From: Oceanicaulis sp.
GTDB lineage: Bacteria; Pseudomonadota; Alphaproteobacteria; Caulobacterales; Maricaulaceae
Reading direction: 5' to 3'
DNA: 64,000 bases
NCBI GenBank assembly: GCA_040112665.1
Contig: CP157796.1
Coordinates: 122,813-186,812 of the forward strand
Of this stretch, positions 34,110 to 43,452 are shown one piece after another. The notes beneath the pieces are model-generated. The model searched no databases. It had not been told where the DNA came from and saw only the letters and a list, made by a program, of their open reading frames with translations. Numbering within the stretch: the stretch's first letter is position 1; each line of letters starts with the position of its first letter. Position numbers and translations under genes: made by a program.

Positions 34110-34955
34110 ATGCGTTTTGAAGGCACCAAAGACTATGTCGCCACCGAAGAGCTCGCCTCTGCGGTGAACGCGGCGATGATCCTGGAGCGGCCGCTTCTGG
34201 TGAAGGGCGAGCCGGGCACCGGCAAGACCGAGCTGGCGCGCCAGGTCGCCGCAGCCACCGGATCGCAGCTTCTCGAATGGCACGTCAAATCGACCACCAA
34301 GGCGCGTCAGGGGCTGTACGAATACGACGCGGTCGCCCGGCTGCGCGACAGCCAGCTCGGCGACGACCGGGTCCACGACGTGAAGAATTACATCCGCAAG
34401 GGCAAGCTATGGGAGGCGTTCTCCGCCCCCGAGCGCCCCGTCCTGCTGATCGACGAGATCGACAAGGCCGATATCGAGTTCCCGAACGACCTTCTTCAGG
34501 AACTCGACCGGATGGAGTTCCACGTTTACGAGACCGGCGAGACGATCAAAGCCGAGCAGCGCCCGATCGTCATCATCACCTCGAACAATGAAAAGGAACT
34601 GCCCGACGCCTTCCTGCGCCGGTGCTTCTTCCACTTCATCGCCTTTCCCGACGAGGACACGATGGAGCAGATCGTCCAGGTCCACTTCCCCGACCTGAAG
34701 GGCCGGCTGCTGAGCGAAGCGCTGAACATGTTCTTCGAGATCCGCTCGGTGCCGGGTCTGAAGAAGAAGCCCTCGACCTCGGAGCTGCTCGACTGGCTCA
34801 AGCTCCTGCTCGCCGAGGACGTCGACCCCGCCGTGCTGCGCGAGCGCGACCCCCGCAAGCTCATTCCGCCCATGCACGGCGCACTTCTAAAGAACGAACA
34901 GGACGTCCAGCTGTTCGAGCGTCTGGCGTTCATGAGCCGGAGAGACGGCGGGTAG
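34110..34955 (+). CDS. MoxR-family AAA ATPase
   Basis: 281 residues from MRFEGTKDYVATEELASAVN. Walker A is GEPGTGKTE, Walker B LLIDEIDKAD, sensor 1 IITSNNEKELPDAFLRRCFF. This short MoxR subgroup usually sits before a von Willebrand (CoxE-like) gene and acts as a chaperone for metal-centre insertion. No such partner follows here; a hemerythrin gene does. Substrate unknown. Confidence 0.88.
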   Translation: MRFEGTKDYVATEELASAVNAAMILERPLLVKGEPGTGKTELARQVAAATGSQLLEWHVKSTTKARQGLYEYDAVARLRDSQLGDDRVHDVKNYIRKGKLWEAFSAPERPVLLIDEIDKADIEFPNDLLQELDRMEFHVYETGETIKAEQRPIVIITSNNEKELPDAFLRRCFFHFIAFPDEDTMEQIVQVHFPDLKGRLLSEALNMFFEIRSVPGLKKKPSTSELLDWLKLLLAEDVDPAVLRERDPRKLIPPMHGALLKNEQDVQLFERLAFMSRRDGG

Positions 34956-35017
34956 GAACACCTCTCCCCCGCTTCCCGTTGCCCCCTCGAACCCGCATTT
35001 ACGAGGAGGCGCCTTTC

Positions 35018-35479
35018 ATGGCCGACATCTTCAAGGAAATCCGCAAGGACCACGACCAGGCCCGTGAGCTGATGGATCAGATCATGGAGACCTCGAACGA
35101 CGCGGCCGAGACGCGCGCCGCGCTGTTCGACAAGTTCAAGCTCGACATGTGGTCGCACAACAAGATCGAGGAAGCGCTGTTCTACCAGCCGCTGCGCGAG
35201 GCCAAGGAGACGCGCGGCGAGGCGATGGAGGCGCTGAGCGAGCACCATGTCGCCGGCGGGCTGATCGAAGAGCTCGACGCCATGCCCAAGGGCTCCGACG
35301 CCTGGATCGGCAAATTCTCCGCGCTCAAGGACATGATCGAGCATCACATGCAGGAGGAGGAGAACGAGGTGTTCTCCGACGCCCGCAAGGTGATCAAGGA
35401 AGACAGGGCCGAAGAACTCGGCGATCAGTTCCAGAGCCGCAAGAACGTGGTCGTGCCGGCGATCTCGCCTGACAGCTGA
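35018..35479 (+). CDS. Hemerythrin HHE-domain protein
   Basis: 153 residues, four-helix HHE domain. Likely di-iron ligands are His in RKDHDQ, His and Glu in WSHNKIEEALF, His in LSEHHVAGG and His/Glu in MIEHHMQEEENEVF. GAGGAGG precedes the ATG. Such proteins bind O2 or NO, or store iron. It lies 62 bases after the MoxR gene; a shared transcript is possible. Confidence 0.9.
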   Translation: MADIFKEIRKDHDQARELMDQIMETSNDAAETRAALFDKFKLDMWSHNKIEEALFYQPLREAKETRGEAMEALSEHHVAGGLIEELDAMPKGSDAWIGKFSALKDMIEHHMQEEENEVFSDARKVIKEDRAEELGDQFQSRKNVVVPAISPDS

Positions 35480-35501
35480 GATGTGCGTCGCGGTTCAGAA
35501 C

Positions 35502-35531
35502 AAAGGGCGGCCCCTGGGGGCCGCCCTTTTT
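35502..35531. terminator. Bidirectional rho-independent terminator
   Basis: AAAGGGCGGCCCC-TG-GGGGCCGCCCTTTTT, between the hemerythrin gene and the convergent dksA. Strong GC stem with a T-run on the plus strand and As/Ts allowing function on the other. Confidence 0.9.
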
Positions 35532-35564
35532 CATGCGCAAGACGCCAGGCCGGTCTTCGCCCGC

Positions 35565-35999
35565 CTAATCGTCGCGGTGCACGCGCTCGGACCGTTCGTG
35601 GCGCTCCTGGGCTTCCAGGCTGAGCGTCGCGACCGGGCGGGCGTCGAGTCGCGCCAGGGCGATCGGCTCGCCGGTCTCCTCGCAATAGCCGTACTCGCCG
35701 TTTTCGATTCGGCGCAGCGCCGCGTCGATCTTGCTGATCAGCTTGCGCTGGCGATCGCGGGCGCGCAGTTCCAGCGCGCGATCGGTCTCGGTAGAGGCCC
35801 GGTCGGCGAGGTCGGGCAGCGTGCCGACATCTTCCTGCAGATTGGAGAGGGTGGAGCGGCTCTCGCGAAGGATCTCGTCCTTCCAGGCGAGCAGCTTTCG
35901 GCGGAAATACTCCCGCTGGCGCTCGTTCATGAACTCCTCTTTATCGCTGGGCCGATAGCCCGACGGGAGTTCGATTTGGGATTTCTGAGCCACGCTCAT
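35565..35999 (-). CDS. dksA: RNA polymerase-binding factor DksA, degenerate zinc finger
   Basis: 144 residues. The coiled-coil part is REYFRRKLLAWKDEILRESR ... LADRASTETDRALELRARDRQRKLI, with the Asp/Ala tip region present as DLADRAS. In the C-terminal finger only the first of four E. coli cysteines remains (YGYCEETGEPIALARLDARPVATLSLEAQERHE: C, T, S, A at the four places), so zinc binding is unlikely. This form is known in alphaproteobacteria. Acts with ppGpp at rRNA and other promoters. Confidence 0.92.
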   Translation of the reverse strand: MSVAQKSQIELPSGYRPSDKEEFMNERQREYFRRKLLAWKDEILRESRSTLSNLQEDVGTLPDLADRASTETDRALELRARDRQRKLISKIDAALRRIENGEYGYCEETGEPIALARLDARPVATLSLEAQERHERSERVHRDD

Positions 36000-36148
36000 C
36001 TGACCGTCTCCTCCACCCCTTAAGAAGCGCGGCGTAAAATATCGACGGCGCGCGGATAGTCAATCGACGAGGGCTGTCGTCACGCAATTGTCGTGCCGGG
36101 CCGAAAGTCTCGAAAAATCTTGGCGTTGAAAAGACGAGACCAAGGCGG

Positions 36149-36568
36149 TCAGGCGTCGTGCTTGGCCAGTTCCACAGCCGCGCGGATTTCGACCTCGTCC
36201 AGCATCGCCTCGAGCCGGGGGTCGTCGGTCGCCTCGCGGCGGGCTTTGAGCGTGTCCATCAGGCGCACGAGCGTCGGGCGGGGAATCGCCCCGTCCAGCA
36301 GGGCGAGCTTGAGATCGTCGAGGATGTCCAGGAGCGAGAAGGCGCGTTCGGTCGCCTGCTTCTTCGCCTCGCGAAAATCGCCCGCGCCCTGAAGCGCCAG
36401 GAGCGCGTCCACGCCTCCGAGCGCACTCGCACCGGATAACGGCGCGGCCGCCGACGCGCCCGCGCTGCGGGACGGACCCTCGGGCGCGAAACCGCCCGCC
36501 GGCGCCGAAGCGCCGGTTTTCCGCGCGCCTGAAGCGCCGGAGAGATTGCGCGGACCGTTGACTTTCAT
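36149..36568 (-). CDS. fliX: Flagellar assembly regulator FliX
   Basis: 139 residues. Low-complexity Gly/Ala/Ser N-terminus, then the conserved FliX helix region LLALQGAGDFREAKKQATERAFSLLDILDDLKLALLDGAIPRPTLVRLMDTLKAR. FliX couples class II flagellar assembly to FlbD activity and so to sigma-54 promoters in Caulobacter. The fliX-flgI divergent arrangement is conserved there. Its promoter region has a perfect CtrA-type box. Confidence 0.88.
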   Translation of the reverse strand: MKVNGPRNLSGASGARKTGASAPAGGFAPEGPSRSAGASAAAPLSGASALGGVDALLALQGAGDFREAKKQATERAFSLLDILDDLKLALLDGAIPRPTLVRLMDTLKARREATDDPRLEAMLDEVEIRAAVELAKHDA

Positions 36569-36619
36569 CGGGGTGACTCGCTCAGCGGAAACTTCGGTTC
36601 GACCGTGGCTTAAGCTCTG

Positions 36620-36634
36620 TTAACAGCCTCTTAA
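36620..36634 (-). promoter_or_regulatory. CtrA-type box before fliX
   Basis: Minus strand TTAAGAGGCTGTTAAC: exact TTAA-N7-TTAAC, 52 bases before the fliX ATG. A second TTAA at 36610 is also near. FliX is a CtrA-controlled class II gene in Caulobacter, so this fits. Confidence 0.72.
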
Positions 36635-36748
36635 GCACGGCCCGGCCTTAGGCAGATCTTGCCGGGCCCGCAGGCCGGGCGGCAAATCGCGCCGCCTGAC
36701 GCTGCGCCCCAACCTGCTGATTTTACATAGAATCAACAGCGTTAACCC

Positions 36749-36764
36749 TGGCACGGTTTTCGCA
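36749..36764 (+). promoter_or_regulatory. Sigma-54 promoter of flgI operon
   Basis: TGGCACGGTTTTCGCA: the -24 element TGGCACG is exact, GG and GC are ten bases apart, -12 is TCGC. Predicted start near 36775, 28 bases before the flgI ATG. Confidence 0.8.
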
Positions 36765-36802
36765 TCGCCGTGCGCGACAGCTGCAGAAAGCCTGACCGAA
36801 GC

Positions 36803-37900
36803 ATGATCCGCGCGCTCGCCATCGCCCTCCTCGCCCTCGCCGCCGCCCCGGCTTTCGCCGATCCGCGCATCAAGGACATCGCCGATGTCGAGGGCGTGAG
36901 GGATAACCAGCTGGTCGGCTACGGCCTGGTGGTCGGTCTGGACGGCACCGGCGACACGCTGCGCAACGCCGCTTTCACCCGTCAGGCGCTCAACTCCATG
37001 CTCGAGCGGTTCGACATCAACGTGCGCGAAGCCGATCTGCGCACCGGCAACGTCGCCGCGGTGGTGATCACCGCCGAGCTGCCTCCCTTCTCGATGCAGG
37101 GTTCGCGGCTGGACGTTTCGGTCAGCGCGCTGGGCGACGCGCAGAGCCTTCAGGGCGGCATCCTGATCGCCACGCCTCTCATGAGCTCGAACGGCGACGT
37201 CTACGCCGTCGCGCAAGGCTCGGTCGCGGTGGGCGGGTTCTCCGCCGAGGGCGACGCGGCCAGCGTGACGCGCGGCGTACCGACCAACGGACGCATCGCA
37301 AACGGCGCGATCATCGAGCGCGAAATCGATTGGAACCTCGCTGATCAGCCGCGGATCCGGCTGGCGCTGCGCAATCCGGACTTCACGACCGCGCGGCGCA
37401 TGGCCCAGGCGATCAACGCCTATCTCGGGGCGAACGCGGCCAGCGCGGAGAACCCCTCCATCGTAAGCCTCGCCCGTCCGACCGAGTTTCGCGGCGACAT
37501 GGTCAGCCTTCTGGCCGAGGTCGAGCAGCTGCGGGTGGAGACCGACATGCGCGCCCGCGTCGTGATCGACGAAGCGACCGGCACCATCGTGATGGGCGAG
37601 AACGTGCGCGTCTCCACCGTCGCGATCGCCCAGGGCGGGCTGACCATCACCGTCAGCGAAAGCCCGATCGTGAGCCAGGCCCAGCCCTTCGCCGACGGCG
37701 GCGAGACGGTCGTTCTGCCGCGCACCGACGTCACCGTCGAGGAAGACCGCGCCGATCTCGGCGTTCTGGAGGGCAGCGTGTCCCTGCAGGAGCTGGTCGA
37801 CGGGCTGAACGCCCTGGGGGTCAGCCCGCGCGACATGATCACCATCCTTCAGACCATCAAGGCGGCCGGCGCGCTGCAGGCCGAGATCGAGGTGCTCTAG
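36803..37900 (+). CDS. flgI: Flagellar P-ring protein FlgI
   Basis: 365 residues with a signal peptide (MIRALAIALLALAAAPAFA). The mature start DPRIKDIADVEGVRDNQLVGYGLVVGLDGTGD is the family signature; ITVSESPIVSQAQPFADGGETVVLPRTDV near the C-terminus is also typical. Builds the periplasmic P ring around the rod. Start chosen at the signal-peptide Met; a Met 11 codons upstream lies before the predicted leader end. Heads flgI-flgJ-flbY. Confidence 0.96.
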   Translation: MIRALAIALLALAAAPAFADPRIKDIADVEGVRDNQLVGYGLVVGLDGTGDTLRNAAFTRQALNSMLERFDINVREADLRTGNVAAVVITAELPPFSMQGSRLDVSVSALGDAQSLQGGILIATPLMSSNGDVYAVAQGSVAVGGFSAEGDAASVTRGVPTNGRIANGAIIEREIDWNLADQPRIRLALRNPDFTTARRMAQAINAYLGANAASAENPSIVSLARPTEFRGDMVSLLAEVEQLRVETDMRARVVIDEATGTIVMGENVRVSTVAIAQGGLTITVSESPIVSQAQPFADGGETVVLPRTDVTVEEDRADLGVLEGSVSLQELVDGLNALGVSPRDMITILQTIKAAGALQAEIEVL

Positions 37901-37901
37901 G

Positions 37902-38219
37902 ATGGACGGCCTGCTCGACGCCCAGCTCCAGAACGCGCTCGCCGCAGCCCGCTCGGGCGCGCCGGGCCGGCCCGGCGGCCAGACGCCCGACCAGATCCGG
38001 GCCACGGCGGAAGATTTCGAGGCGGTGTTCCTGGCCCAGATGATGGAACACATGATGGGCGACACCACCGAGTCGAGCTTCGGCGGCGGCCCGGGCGAAG
38101 CCGCCTTTACGTCAATGCTCAACGAGGAATTCGCCAAGGTCACCGCCAGGGCCGGCGGGATCGGCCTGGCCGACGCGCTGGTGCGCGAAATGCTCGCCCT
38201 TCAGAAGGCTTCGCAATGA
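37902..38219 (+). CDS. Rod-binding protein (FlgJ N-terminal type)
   Basis: 105 residues, only the rod-binding domain: IRATAEDFEAVFLAQMMEHMMG and GIGLADALVREML. The muramidase domain of enterobacterial FlgJ is absent, as usual in alphaproteobacteria, where a separate enzyme opens the wall. One base after the flgI stop; overlaps the next gene by four bases (ATGA). Confidence 0.88.
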   Translation: MDGLLDAQLQNALAAARSGAPGRPGGQTPDQIRATAEDFEAVFLAQMMEHMMGDTTESSFGGGPGEAAFTSMLNEEFAKVTARAGGIGLADALVREMLALQKASQ

Positions 38220-38656
38220 CCGAACTGGCCGCGAACACCCCGTCCGAACGCGCCCAGGCGCTGATCCGCCTGACCGCGCGCCTGACCGCCCTGCTCGAAC
38301 AGGAGACCGCCCTGTTCGAGGCGCGCAAGCCCCATGAGGCCGTCCCGCTGCAGGCGGAAAAGACCAAGCTCGCTACGCTCTACCGCGCCGAAACCGCACG
38401 CGCGGCGAAGGACCCTTCGCGCCTGTCGGGCGTCGAGGCTGCGCTGAAAGCAAAGCTGCGCGAAACGACCACGGGCTTTGAAGCCGCCCTGCGCCGCAAC
38501 GGCGCGGCGGTGGAGGCGCTCAAGACCCTAACAGAGGGCCTCGTCAAAGCGCTCGCCGACGAAGCCGCCCGCCAGAAAGCCGCCCAGGCCGGCTACGGCC
38601 CGAACGCCGCGCGCGGCGCAGGCATCGGCGCACTGGCGCTGAACCGGACGGCTTAG
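38216..38656 (+). CDS. FlgN/FlbY-like flagellar protein
   Basis: 146 residues, mostly helical and Ala-rich: AQALIRLTARLTALLEQETALFEARKPHEAVPLQAEKTKLATLYRAE has the pattern of FlgN-type hook-junction chaperones; in Caulobacter the gene after the rod-binding protein is called flbY. No membrane part. Last gene of the flgI operon. The chaperone role is inference from fold and place. Confidence 0.65.
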   Translation: MTELAANTPSERAQALIRLTARLTALLEQETALFEARKPHEAVPLQAEKTKLATLYRAETARAAKDPSRLSGVEAALKAKLRETTTGFEAALRRNGAAVEALKTLTEGLVKALADEAARQKAAQAGYGPNAARGAGIGALALNRTA

Positions 38657-38739
38657 GCTTAGCGAGGCGCAGGTTCTGCGACGCGCAGAGATCCCACCCC
38701 CGCTTGCCCTTCCCTCCCTTTCGCCGCACATAGCGGCCC

Positions 38740-39489
38740 ATGCCGCGCTACAAGCTGACCATCGAGTATGACGGCGGGCCTTTCGTGGGCTGGCAGCGTC
38801 AGGAGAACGGGCCGAGCGTGCAGGCTGCGATCGAGGCGGCTGCGCGCAGGCTCGATCCAGGCGCGAGCGACGTCTATGGCGCGGGGCGCACCGATTCCGG
38901 GGTTCATGCGCTGGGCCAGGTGGCCCATCTGGATCTTGAGAAGGCGCTGCCCGCAGACAAAGTGCGCGATGCGCTGAACCATCATCTCAAGCCCGACCCG
39001 GTCGCGATCCTAAAGGCCGAGGCGGTGGGCGACGAGTTCCACGCCCGGTTCGGGGCGACGCGGCGGGGCTATGTCTACCGCATCGTGTCGCGGCGCGCGC
39101 CGCTGGCGCTGGACCGGGGCAAGGCCTGGCGGATCGCCCGGCCGCTCGACGCCGAGGCGATGCACGCCGCGGCGCAGCATCTTCTGGGCACGCATGATTT
39201 CACCACCTTCCGCGACGCGCAGTGTCAGGCCGACAGCCCCGTGAAATCTATGGACAAGGCGGTGGTCACCGCCCTTCCCGGCGGGGAAATCCAGATCGTG
39301 GTCGAGGCGATCAGCTTTCTTCACCGCCAGGTCCGCTCGATCACCGGATCGCTGGTGGAGGTGGGCTTAGGCAAGTGGAGCCCGGCCGACTTCAAGGCGG
39401 CGCTGGACGCGGCCGACCGCACGCGCTGCGGGCCGGTGGCGCCGCCCGACGGGCTCTATCTCGACTTCGTCAGATACGGTGAGCGCTGA
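38740..39489 (+). CDS. truA: tRNA pseudouridine synthase A
   Basis: 249 residues. Makes pseudouridine at positions 38-40 of the tRNA anticodon arm. Catalytic Asp is in GAGRTDSGVHALGQVAHL; other family blocks are YKLTIEYDGGPFVGWQRQ and SFLHRQVRSITGSLVEVG. No clear ribosome site directly before the ATG. It converges with the membrane-protein gene. Confidence 0.95.
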   Translation: MPRYKLTIEYDGGPFVGWQRQENGPSVQAAIEAAARRLDPGASDVYGAGRTDSGVHALGQVAHLDLEKALPADKVRDALNHHLKPDPVAILKAEAVGDEFHARFGATRRGYVYRIVSRRAPLALDRGKAWRIARPLDAEAMHAAAQHLLGTHDFTTFRDAQCQADSPVKSMDKAVVTALPGGEIQIVVEAISFLHRQVRSITGSLVEVGLGKWSPADFKAALDAADRTRCGPVAPPDGLYLDFVRYGER

Positions 39490-39495
39490 GCCCGG

Positions 39496-40086
39496 CTAGA
39501 GCGCGGCCATGATCAGGTAATCGGCGATCAGCGGCACGGCGGCTGCCAGCGTGGACAGCCCGATCGGCAGGCCCAGCGCGGCGTGGGCGACGCGCCAGTG
39601 CACGTAGAGCCGGACCATCTGATAGATCGCCACCAGAGAGCCCAGCGCCTGCGCGTCGGCGAGCCCGGCCGCATAAAGCGCCCAGTAGGCCGCCTGCAGA
39701 TGGATGAGGACGAAGACCGCCCAGTTATGGGCGACGAGCCAGCTCGCGAACCGGCCACGCACGTTCAGCACCATCGCCATGATCGCGGCGAGCACCGGGA
39801 AGACGAGCCAGAAGCGGGCCCAGATCGCCAGCGCCTCGATCCCGGTGATGCGCGCCTCGGCCGAGGCGATGGCGGGGTTCTCCGCGGCGAAGTGATTGAC
39901 CGAGGCGACGAGCAGCGCGAACGCCGGCAACGCCAGCACCACGCCCAGGAACGACCGCGCCACGCCGGTTTCGGTGACGTTGAAATAGCTCTTCCAGTCG
40001 CTGCGGAAGGTCAGCATGCGCCAGACCCCGCGCGCCGAGGCGAGGGTTTCGGCCAGAAGGCTCGGGCGCGGCGCGTCCGCGCTCAT
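39496..40086 (-). CDS. Multipass membrane protein of unknown function
   Basis: 196 residues with about five hydrophobic segments (near 45-65, 90-110, 118-138, 145-160, 172-195). No recognised motif; somewhat like YIP1-type proteins. The ATG overlaps the dapE stop (ATGA), so it is translated with dapE. A link to lysine or cell-wall metabolism is not shown. Confidence 0.75.
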   Translation of the reverse strand: MSADAPRPSLLAETLASARGVWRMLTFRSDWKSYFNVTETGVARSFLGVVLALPAFALLVASVNHFAAENPAIASAEARITGIEALAIWARFWLVFPVLAAIMAMVLNVRGRFASWLVAHNWAVFVLIHLQAAYWALYAAGLADAQALGSLVAIYQMVRLYVHWRVAHAALGLPIGLSTLAAAVPLIADYLIMAAL

Positions 40087-41258
40087 GCGGCGAAGGTCTC
40101 GAAATAGCGGTTCAGAACGCGCGCGTAGATCGCCGCGAGCGCGGTGACGTCGGCGGCCGGAACGCGCTCGTCGATCTGATGCATGGTCGCGCCGACCAGG
40201 CCGAACTCGGCGACGGGGCAGTAATCCTTGATGAAGCGGGCGTCGGACGTGCCCCCGCCGGTGGTCAGGGCGGGCTCCTGGCCAGTCACCTCGCTCACCG
40301 CAGCTTTCAGAAGGTCGGTGAACGGGCCGCTTCGGGTCAGGAAGGCCTCGCCGGTGACCTTGAGATCGAGCTCGATCTTGCCGGCGAAGTCCAGCCCCAC
40401 CGCTTTCGCTTCGTCCTCGATCCAGCGCTTGAGATCATCGCCCTGGTGCGCGGTGTTGAAGCGGATGTTGAATTTCGCGCGCGCCTCGCCGGGGATGACG
40501 TTATGGGCCGCGTTGCCGACATCGATCGTGGTGACTTCCAGATTGGAGGGCTGGAAGTGCGGCGCGCCGTCGTCGAGCCTGCGCGCGGTCAGCCGGGCCA
40601 GAAAATCCATGAGCGGGGGTATCGGGTTCTCCGCCTTGTCGGGATAGGCGACATGGCCCTGCCGGCCCTTCACCGTGACCACCGCGTTCAGGGAGCCGCG
40701 GCGGCCCACCTTGATCGTCTCGCCCAGCGTGTGCGGATTGGTCGGCTCGCCGACCAGGCAGTGATCGAAGCGCTCGCCGCGTTCGTGCAAAGCGGCCATC
40801 AGCCGCTTGGTGCCGTTCACGCCGGGGCCTTCCTCGTCGCCGGTGATCAGGAAGGCGATCGAGCCGGCCGGCGCGCCGTGATCTTTCATATACTGCGCGA
40901 CGCCCGCGACCATGGCGGCCACCGCACCCTTCATGTCGGACGCGCCGCGGCCCCACAGCACGCCGTCCTTCACCGATCCGGAAAACGGCGGCTCGGTCCA
41001 TTCGGTCTCAGGCCCGGGCGGGACGACGTCTGTGTGGCCGGCGAAGGCGAAGACCGGCGCGGCGGTCCCCAGCCGGGCGTAAAGATTGTCGACCTCCTCG
41101 AACCTGAAGCGCTCACAGGAGAACCCCAGCTGCTCGAGCGCGCCCTGAAGCGTGTCGAGCGCGCCTTCATCAGCCGGCGTCACCGACGGCGCGGCGATCA
41201 GCCGGCGGGCGAGCGGAATGGGATCGGCGAGGTCGTCGAGAACAGGCGCATCGGTCAT
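40083..41258 (-). CDS. dapE: Succinyl-diaminopimelate desuccinylase
   Basis: 391 residues from [20 protein letters not shown]; the frame upstream is not conserved. M20 metallopeptidase: zinc ligands in [24 protein letters not shown] and [15 protein letters not shown] (catalytic Glu pair), and a final His in MHQIDERVP. Releases LL-diaminopimelate and succinate in lysine and peptidoglycan synthesis. dapD, the enzyme three steps before, is close by on the same strand, with a receiver gene between them on the other. Confidence 0.94.
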   Translation of the reverse strand: MTDAPVLDDLADPIPLARRLIAAPSVTPADEGALDTLQGALEQLGFSCERFRFEEVDNLYARLGTAAPVFAFAGHTDVVPPGPETEWTEPPFSGSVKDGVLWGRGASDMKGAVAAMVAGVAQYMKDHGAPAGSIAFLITGDEEGPGVNGTKRLMAALHERGERFDHCLVGEPTNPHTLGETIKVGRRGSLNAVVTVKGRQGHVAYPDKAENPIPPLMDFLARLTARRLDDGAPHFQPSNLEVTTIDVGNAAHNVIPGEARAKFNIRFNTAHQGDDLKRWIEDEAKAVGLDFAGKIELDLKVTGEAFLTRSGPFTDLLKAAVSEVTGQEPALTTGGGTSDARFIKDYCPVAEFGLVGATMHQIDERVPAADVTALAAIYARVLNRYFETFAA

Positions 41259-41376
41259 GGCCGCAGAGATAGGCCGATTAGGGCGCGGGCGCCATGGGCG
41301 GGGGGCAGGATAAACCGCCCGGCAACCGTATGCGCGGCGAACGCTGGCGCATGGCGTCGTCCTGAGCCATGAGCGG

Positions 41377-41913
41377 ATGATGGAACGTACTTTCAGCGGG
41401 TGCGAACCCGGCCGGCTCAGAAGCGTGAGGATCTGCGTGGTCGACGACAACGGCCATATGGGCCGGATCGTGCAGGACATGTTCCGCGGCTTCGGCGTGG
41501 GCGTGGTCGAGGTGCACAGCGACGCCGCGGCTGGGTTACGCGCTTGCGACGACTGCGCGTTCGACCTGATCGTGATCGACTATCACATGCCTACGATCGA
41601 CGGGCTCGACTTCACCCGGCTGGTCCGCAAGAGCGCGAGTTCGAAAAACGCCCTCACCCCGATCGTGATGGTCAGCGCCTATACCGAGCACTGGCGTGTG
41701 GCGGCCGCCCGCGACGCAGGCGTGACGGAAGTGTGCGCGAAACCGCTTTCGGCGAAAGAGCTATGGACCAAGTTCGCGTCGATCGTGAACAGCCCGCGCG
41801 CGTTCGTGCGCGCCGGGGAGTTCTTCGGCCCGGACAGACGCAGAAAAACCGAACCCCGCGAGGGCCCCGAGCGCCGCCGTGACGTCCAGTACGTGCAGGG
41901 CGAAAAGGCCTAA
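41377..41913 (+). CDS. Stand-alone response-regulator receiver protein
   Basis: 178 residues: one receiver domain (acid pair Asp23/Asp24 in CVVDDNGHM, phospho-acceptor Asp68 in LIVIDYHMP, Lys in VCAKPLS) and a short charged tail ([19 protein letters not shown]) without DNA-binding domain. Tandem ATGs; a GTG 16 codons in is a weaker option. It lies between divergent dapE and convergent dapD (four-base stop overlap). No kinase is next to it. Similar single-domain regulators are common in alphaproteobacteria; target unknown. Confidence 0.85.
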   Translation: MMERTFSGCEPGRLRSVRICVVDDNGHMGRIVQDMFRGFGVGVVEVHSDAAAGLRACDDCAFDLIVIDYHMPTIDGLDFTRLVRKSASSKNALTPIVMVSAYTEHWRVAAARDAGVTEVCAKPLSAKELWTKFASIVNSPRAFVRAGEFFGPDRRRKTEPREGPERRRDVQYVQGEKA

Positions 41914-42743
41914 TCGCGCAAAAGCGCGTTCACGCTGGTCTTCGACCGGGTCTGGGCGTCCACGCGCTTGACGATGACGGCGCAGTAAAGGTTCGGGCCG
42001 CCGTCCTTGCCGGGCAGGGTTCCGGGCACGACGACGGAGAAGCTGGGCACCTCGCCGCGGGTGATCTCGCCGGTCTCTCGATTGACGATCTTGGTCGAGG
42101 CGCCGAGATACACGCCCATCGACAGCACCGAGCCTTCGCGGACGATCACGCCTTCGGCCACTTCGGCGCGGGCGCCGATGAAGCAGCCGTCCTCGATGAT
42201 CACAGGGCTCGCCTGCAGCGGTTCGAGCACGCCGCCGATGCCTGCGCCGCCGGAGATGTGAACGTTCTTGCCGATCTGCGCGCAGGAGCCGACCGTGGCC
42301 CAGGTGTCCACCATCGTGCCTTCGTCCACATAGGCGCCGATATTGACGTAGGAGGGCATCAGCACCGCGCCCTTGCCCACGAACGCGCCGCGGCGGACGG
42401 CCGCAGGCGGCACGGCGCGGAAGCCGGCGGCCTTGAACTCCGCCTCGCCCCAGCCGGCGAACTTGCTGGGCACCTTGTCGAACCAGGGCCCGCCGTCCAC
42501 GCCGCCCTCGACCAGGCGGTTGGGGTTGAGGCGGAAGCTCAGCAGCACCGCCTTTTTCAGCCATTCGTGGACGACCCAGCGGCCGCCGTCTTCGCGGCTT
42601 GCGACCCGCGCCTCACCGGAATCAAGCGCCGCGATCGCGGCTTCCACCGCCTCGCGCACTTCGCCGCCGCTCTGCGGGGTCAGCGCCTCGCGCTCCTCCC
42701 AGGCGGTGTCGATGACGGTCTGAAGGGCGGGATCGAAGCTCAT
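41910..42743 (-). CDS. dapD: Tetrahydrodipicolinate N-succinyltransferase
   Basis: 277 residues. Left-handed beta helix with hexapeptide repeats ([45 protein letters not shown]) and the N-terminal helical domain. Transfers succinyl from succinyl-CoA to tetrahydrodipicolinate on the lysine/DAP path. Downstream of the nucleotidase gene by four bases, so part of a long minus-strand operon from rpmH onward or from an internal promoter. Confidence 0.95.
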   Translation of the reverse strand: MSFDPALQTVIDTAWEEREALTPQSGGEVREAVEAAIAALDSGEARVASREDGGRWVVHEWLKKAVLLSFRLNPNRLVEGGVDGGPWFDKVPSKFAGWGEAEFKAAGFRAVPPAAVRRGAFVGKGAVLMPSYVNIGAYVDEGTMVDTWATVGSCAQIGKNVHISGGAGIGGVLEPLQASPVIIEDGCFIGARAEVAEGVIVREGSVLSMGVYLGASTKIVNRETGEITRGEVPSFSVVVPGTLPGKDGGPNLYCAVIVKRVDAQTRSKTSVNALLRD

Positions 42744-42747
42744 GGGG

Positions 42748-43452
42748 TCATCCGGTCTTTCTGGTGCGGACGTCGTGCCAGTCGCCCAGGAAGGTTCTCA
42801 GGCAGTCGGCGGTGTAGTGCACGTGGTCGAACTCCGCGCCAGGCCCTGCGGTCTCCCCGTCGGGGATCTCGATCGGCGCGCGCACGAGCACGCAGGTGTA
42901 GCCCAGCCCGGCGGCGGTTTCGAGATTGCGCGCGCTGTCCTCAAACATCACCGCGCCCTTGGGGTCGAAGCCGAATTTCGAGGTGAAGCGCTCGAAGCTC
43001 TCGCGCTGGGGCTTGGGCGTGAAATCGCCCGCCTCGATGTCGTAGAGATCGTCGAACAATCCGTTCAGCCCCAGCCGGTCGATCACCTTCTCGGCGTGCT
43101 TGAAGCTGCCGTTGGTGAAGACGAGCCTGCGGCCTTCGAGCTGGCGCACATGATCGGCGAGGACCGGATCGGGCGTGATCACGTCATGGTCGACGTCATG
43201 GACGAAGTCCAGGAACTCGCGAAGGTCGACCTTGTGGTTCGCCATCAGCCCGTTCAACGTCGTGCCGTAATCGTGCCAGTAGGTCTTCTGCACCTTGCGC
43301 GCGGCGTCGCGTTCGAGATCGAGCAGCTGCATGACGTATTCGGTCATACGCCGGTCGACCTGGGTCATGATCTCCGCGTCGGCGGGGTAGAGCGTGTTGT
43401 CCAGGTCGAACACCCAGGTGTCGACATGGTCGAGCTTCACGATGCGGCTCAA
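42748..43452 (-). CDS. HAD-family pyrimidine 5'-nucleotidase
   Basis: About 234 residues. Start is TTG, overlapping the upstream stop as TTGA with GGAGG eight bases before it. HAD motifs: [45 protein letters not shown]. The DLDNTLYP form with GTTLNGLM is typical of the SDT1/PPM1-like nucleotidases found in alphaproteobacteria. Removes phosphate from UMP/CMP or phospho-sugars. Confidence 0.85.
   Translation of the reverse strand: MSRIVKLDHVDTWVFDLDNTLYPADAEIMTQVDRRMTEYVMQLLDLERDAARKVQKTYWHDYGTTLNGLMANHKVDLREFLDFVHDVDHDVITPDPVLADHVRQLEGRRLVFTNGSFKHAEKVIDRLGLNGLFDDLYDIEAGDFTPKPQRESFERFTSKFGFDPKGAVMFEDSARNLETAAGLGYTCVLVRAPIEIPDGETAGPGAEFDHVHYTADCLRTFLGDWHDVRTRKTG

Noticed and set aside
36800..36960. 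Alternative upstream Met for flgI
   Set aside because: It lies closer to the predicted sigma-54 start than needed for a leader and adds a charged stretch before the signal peptide.
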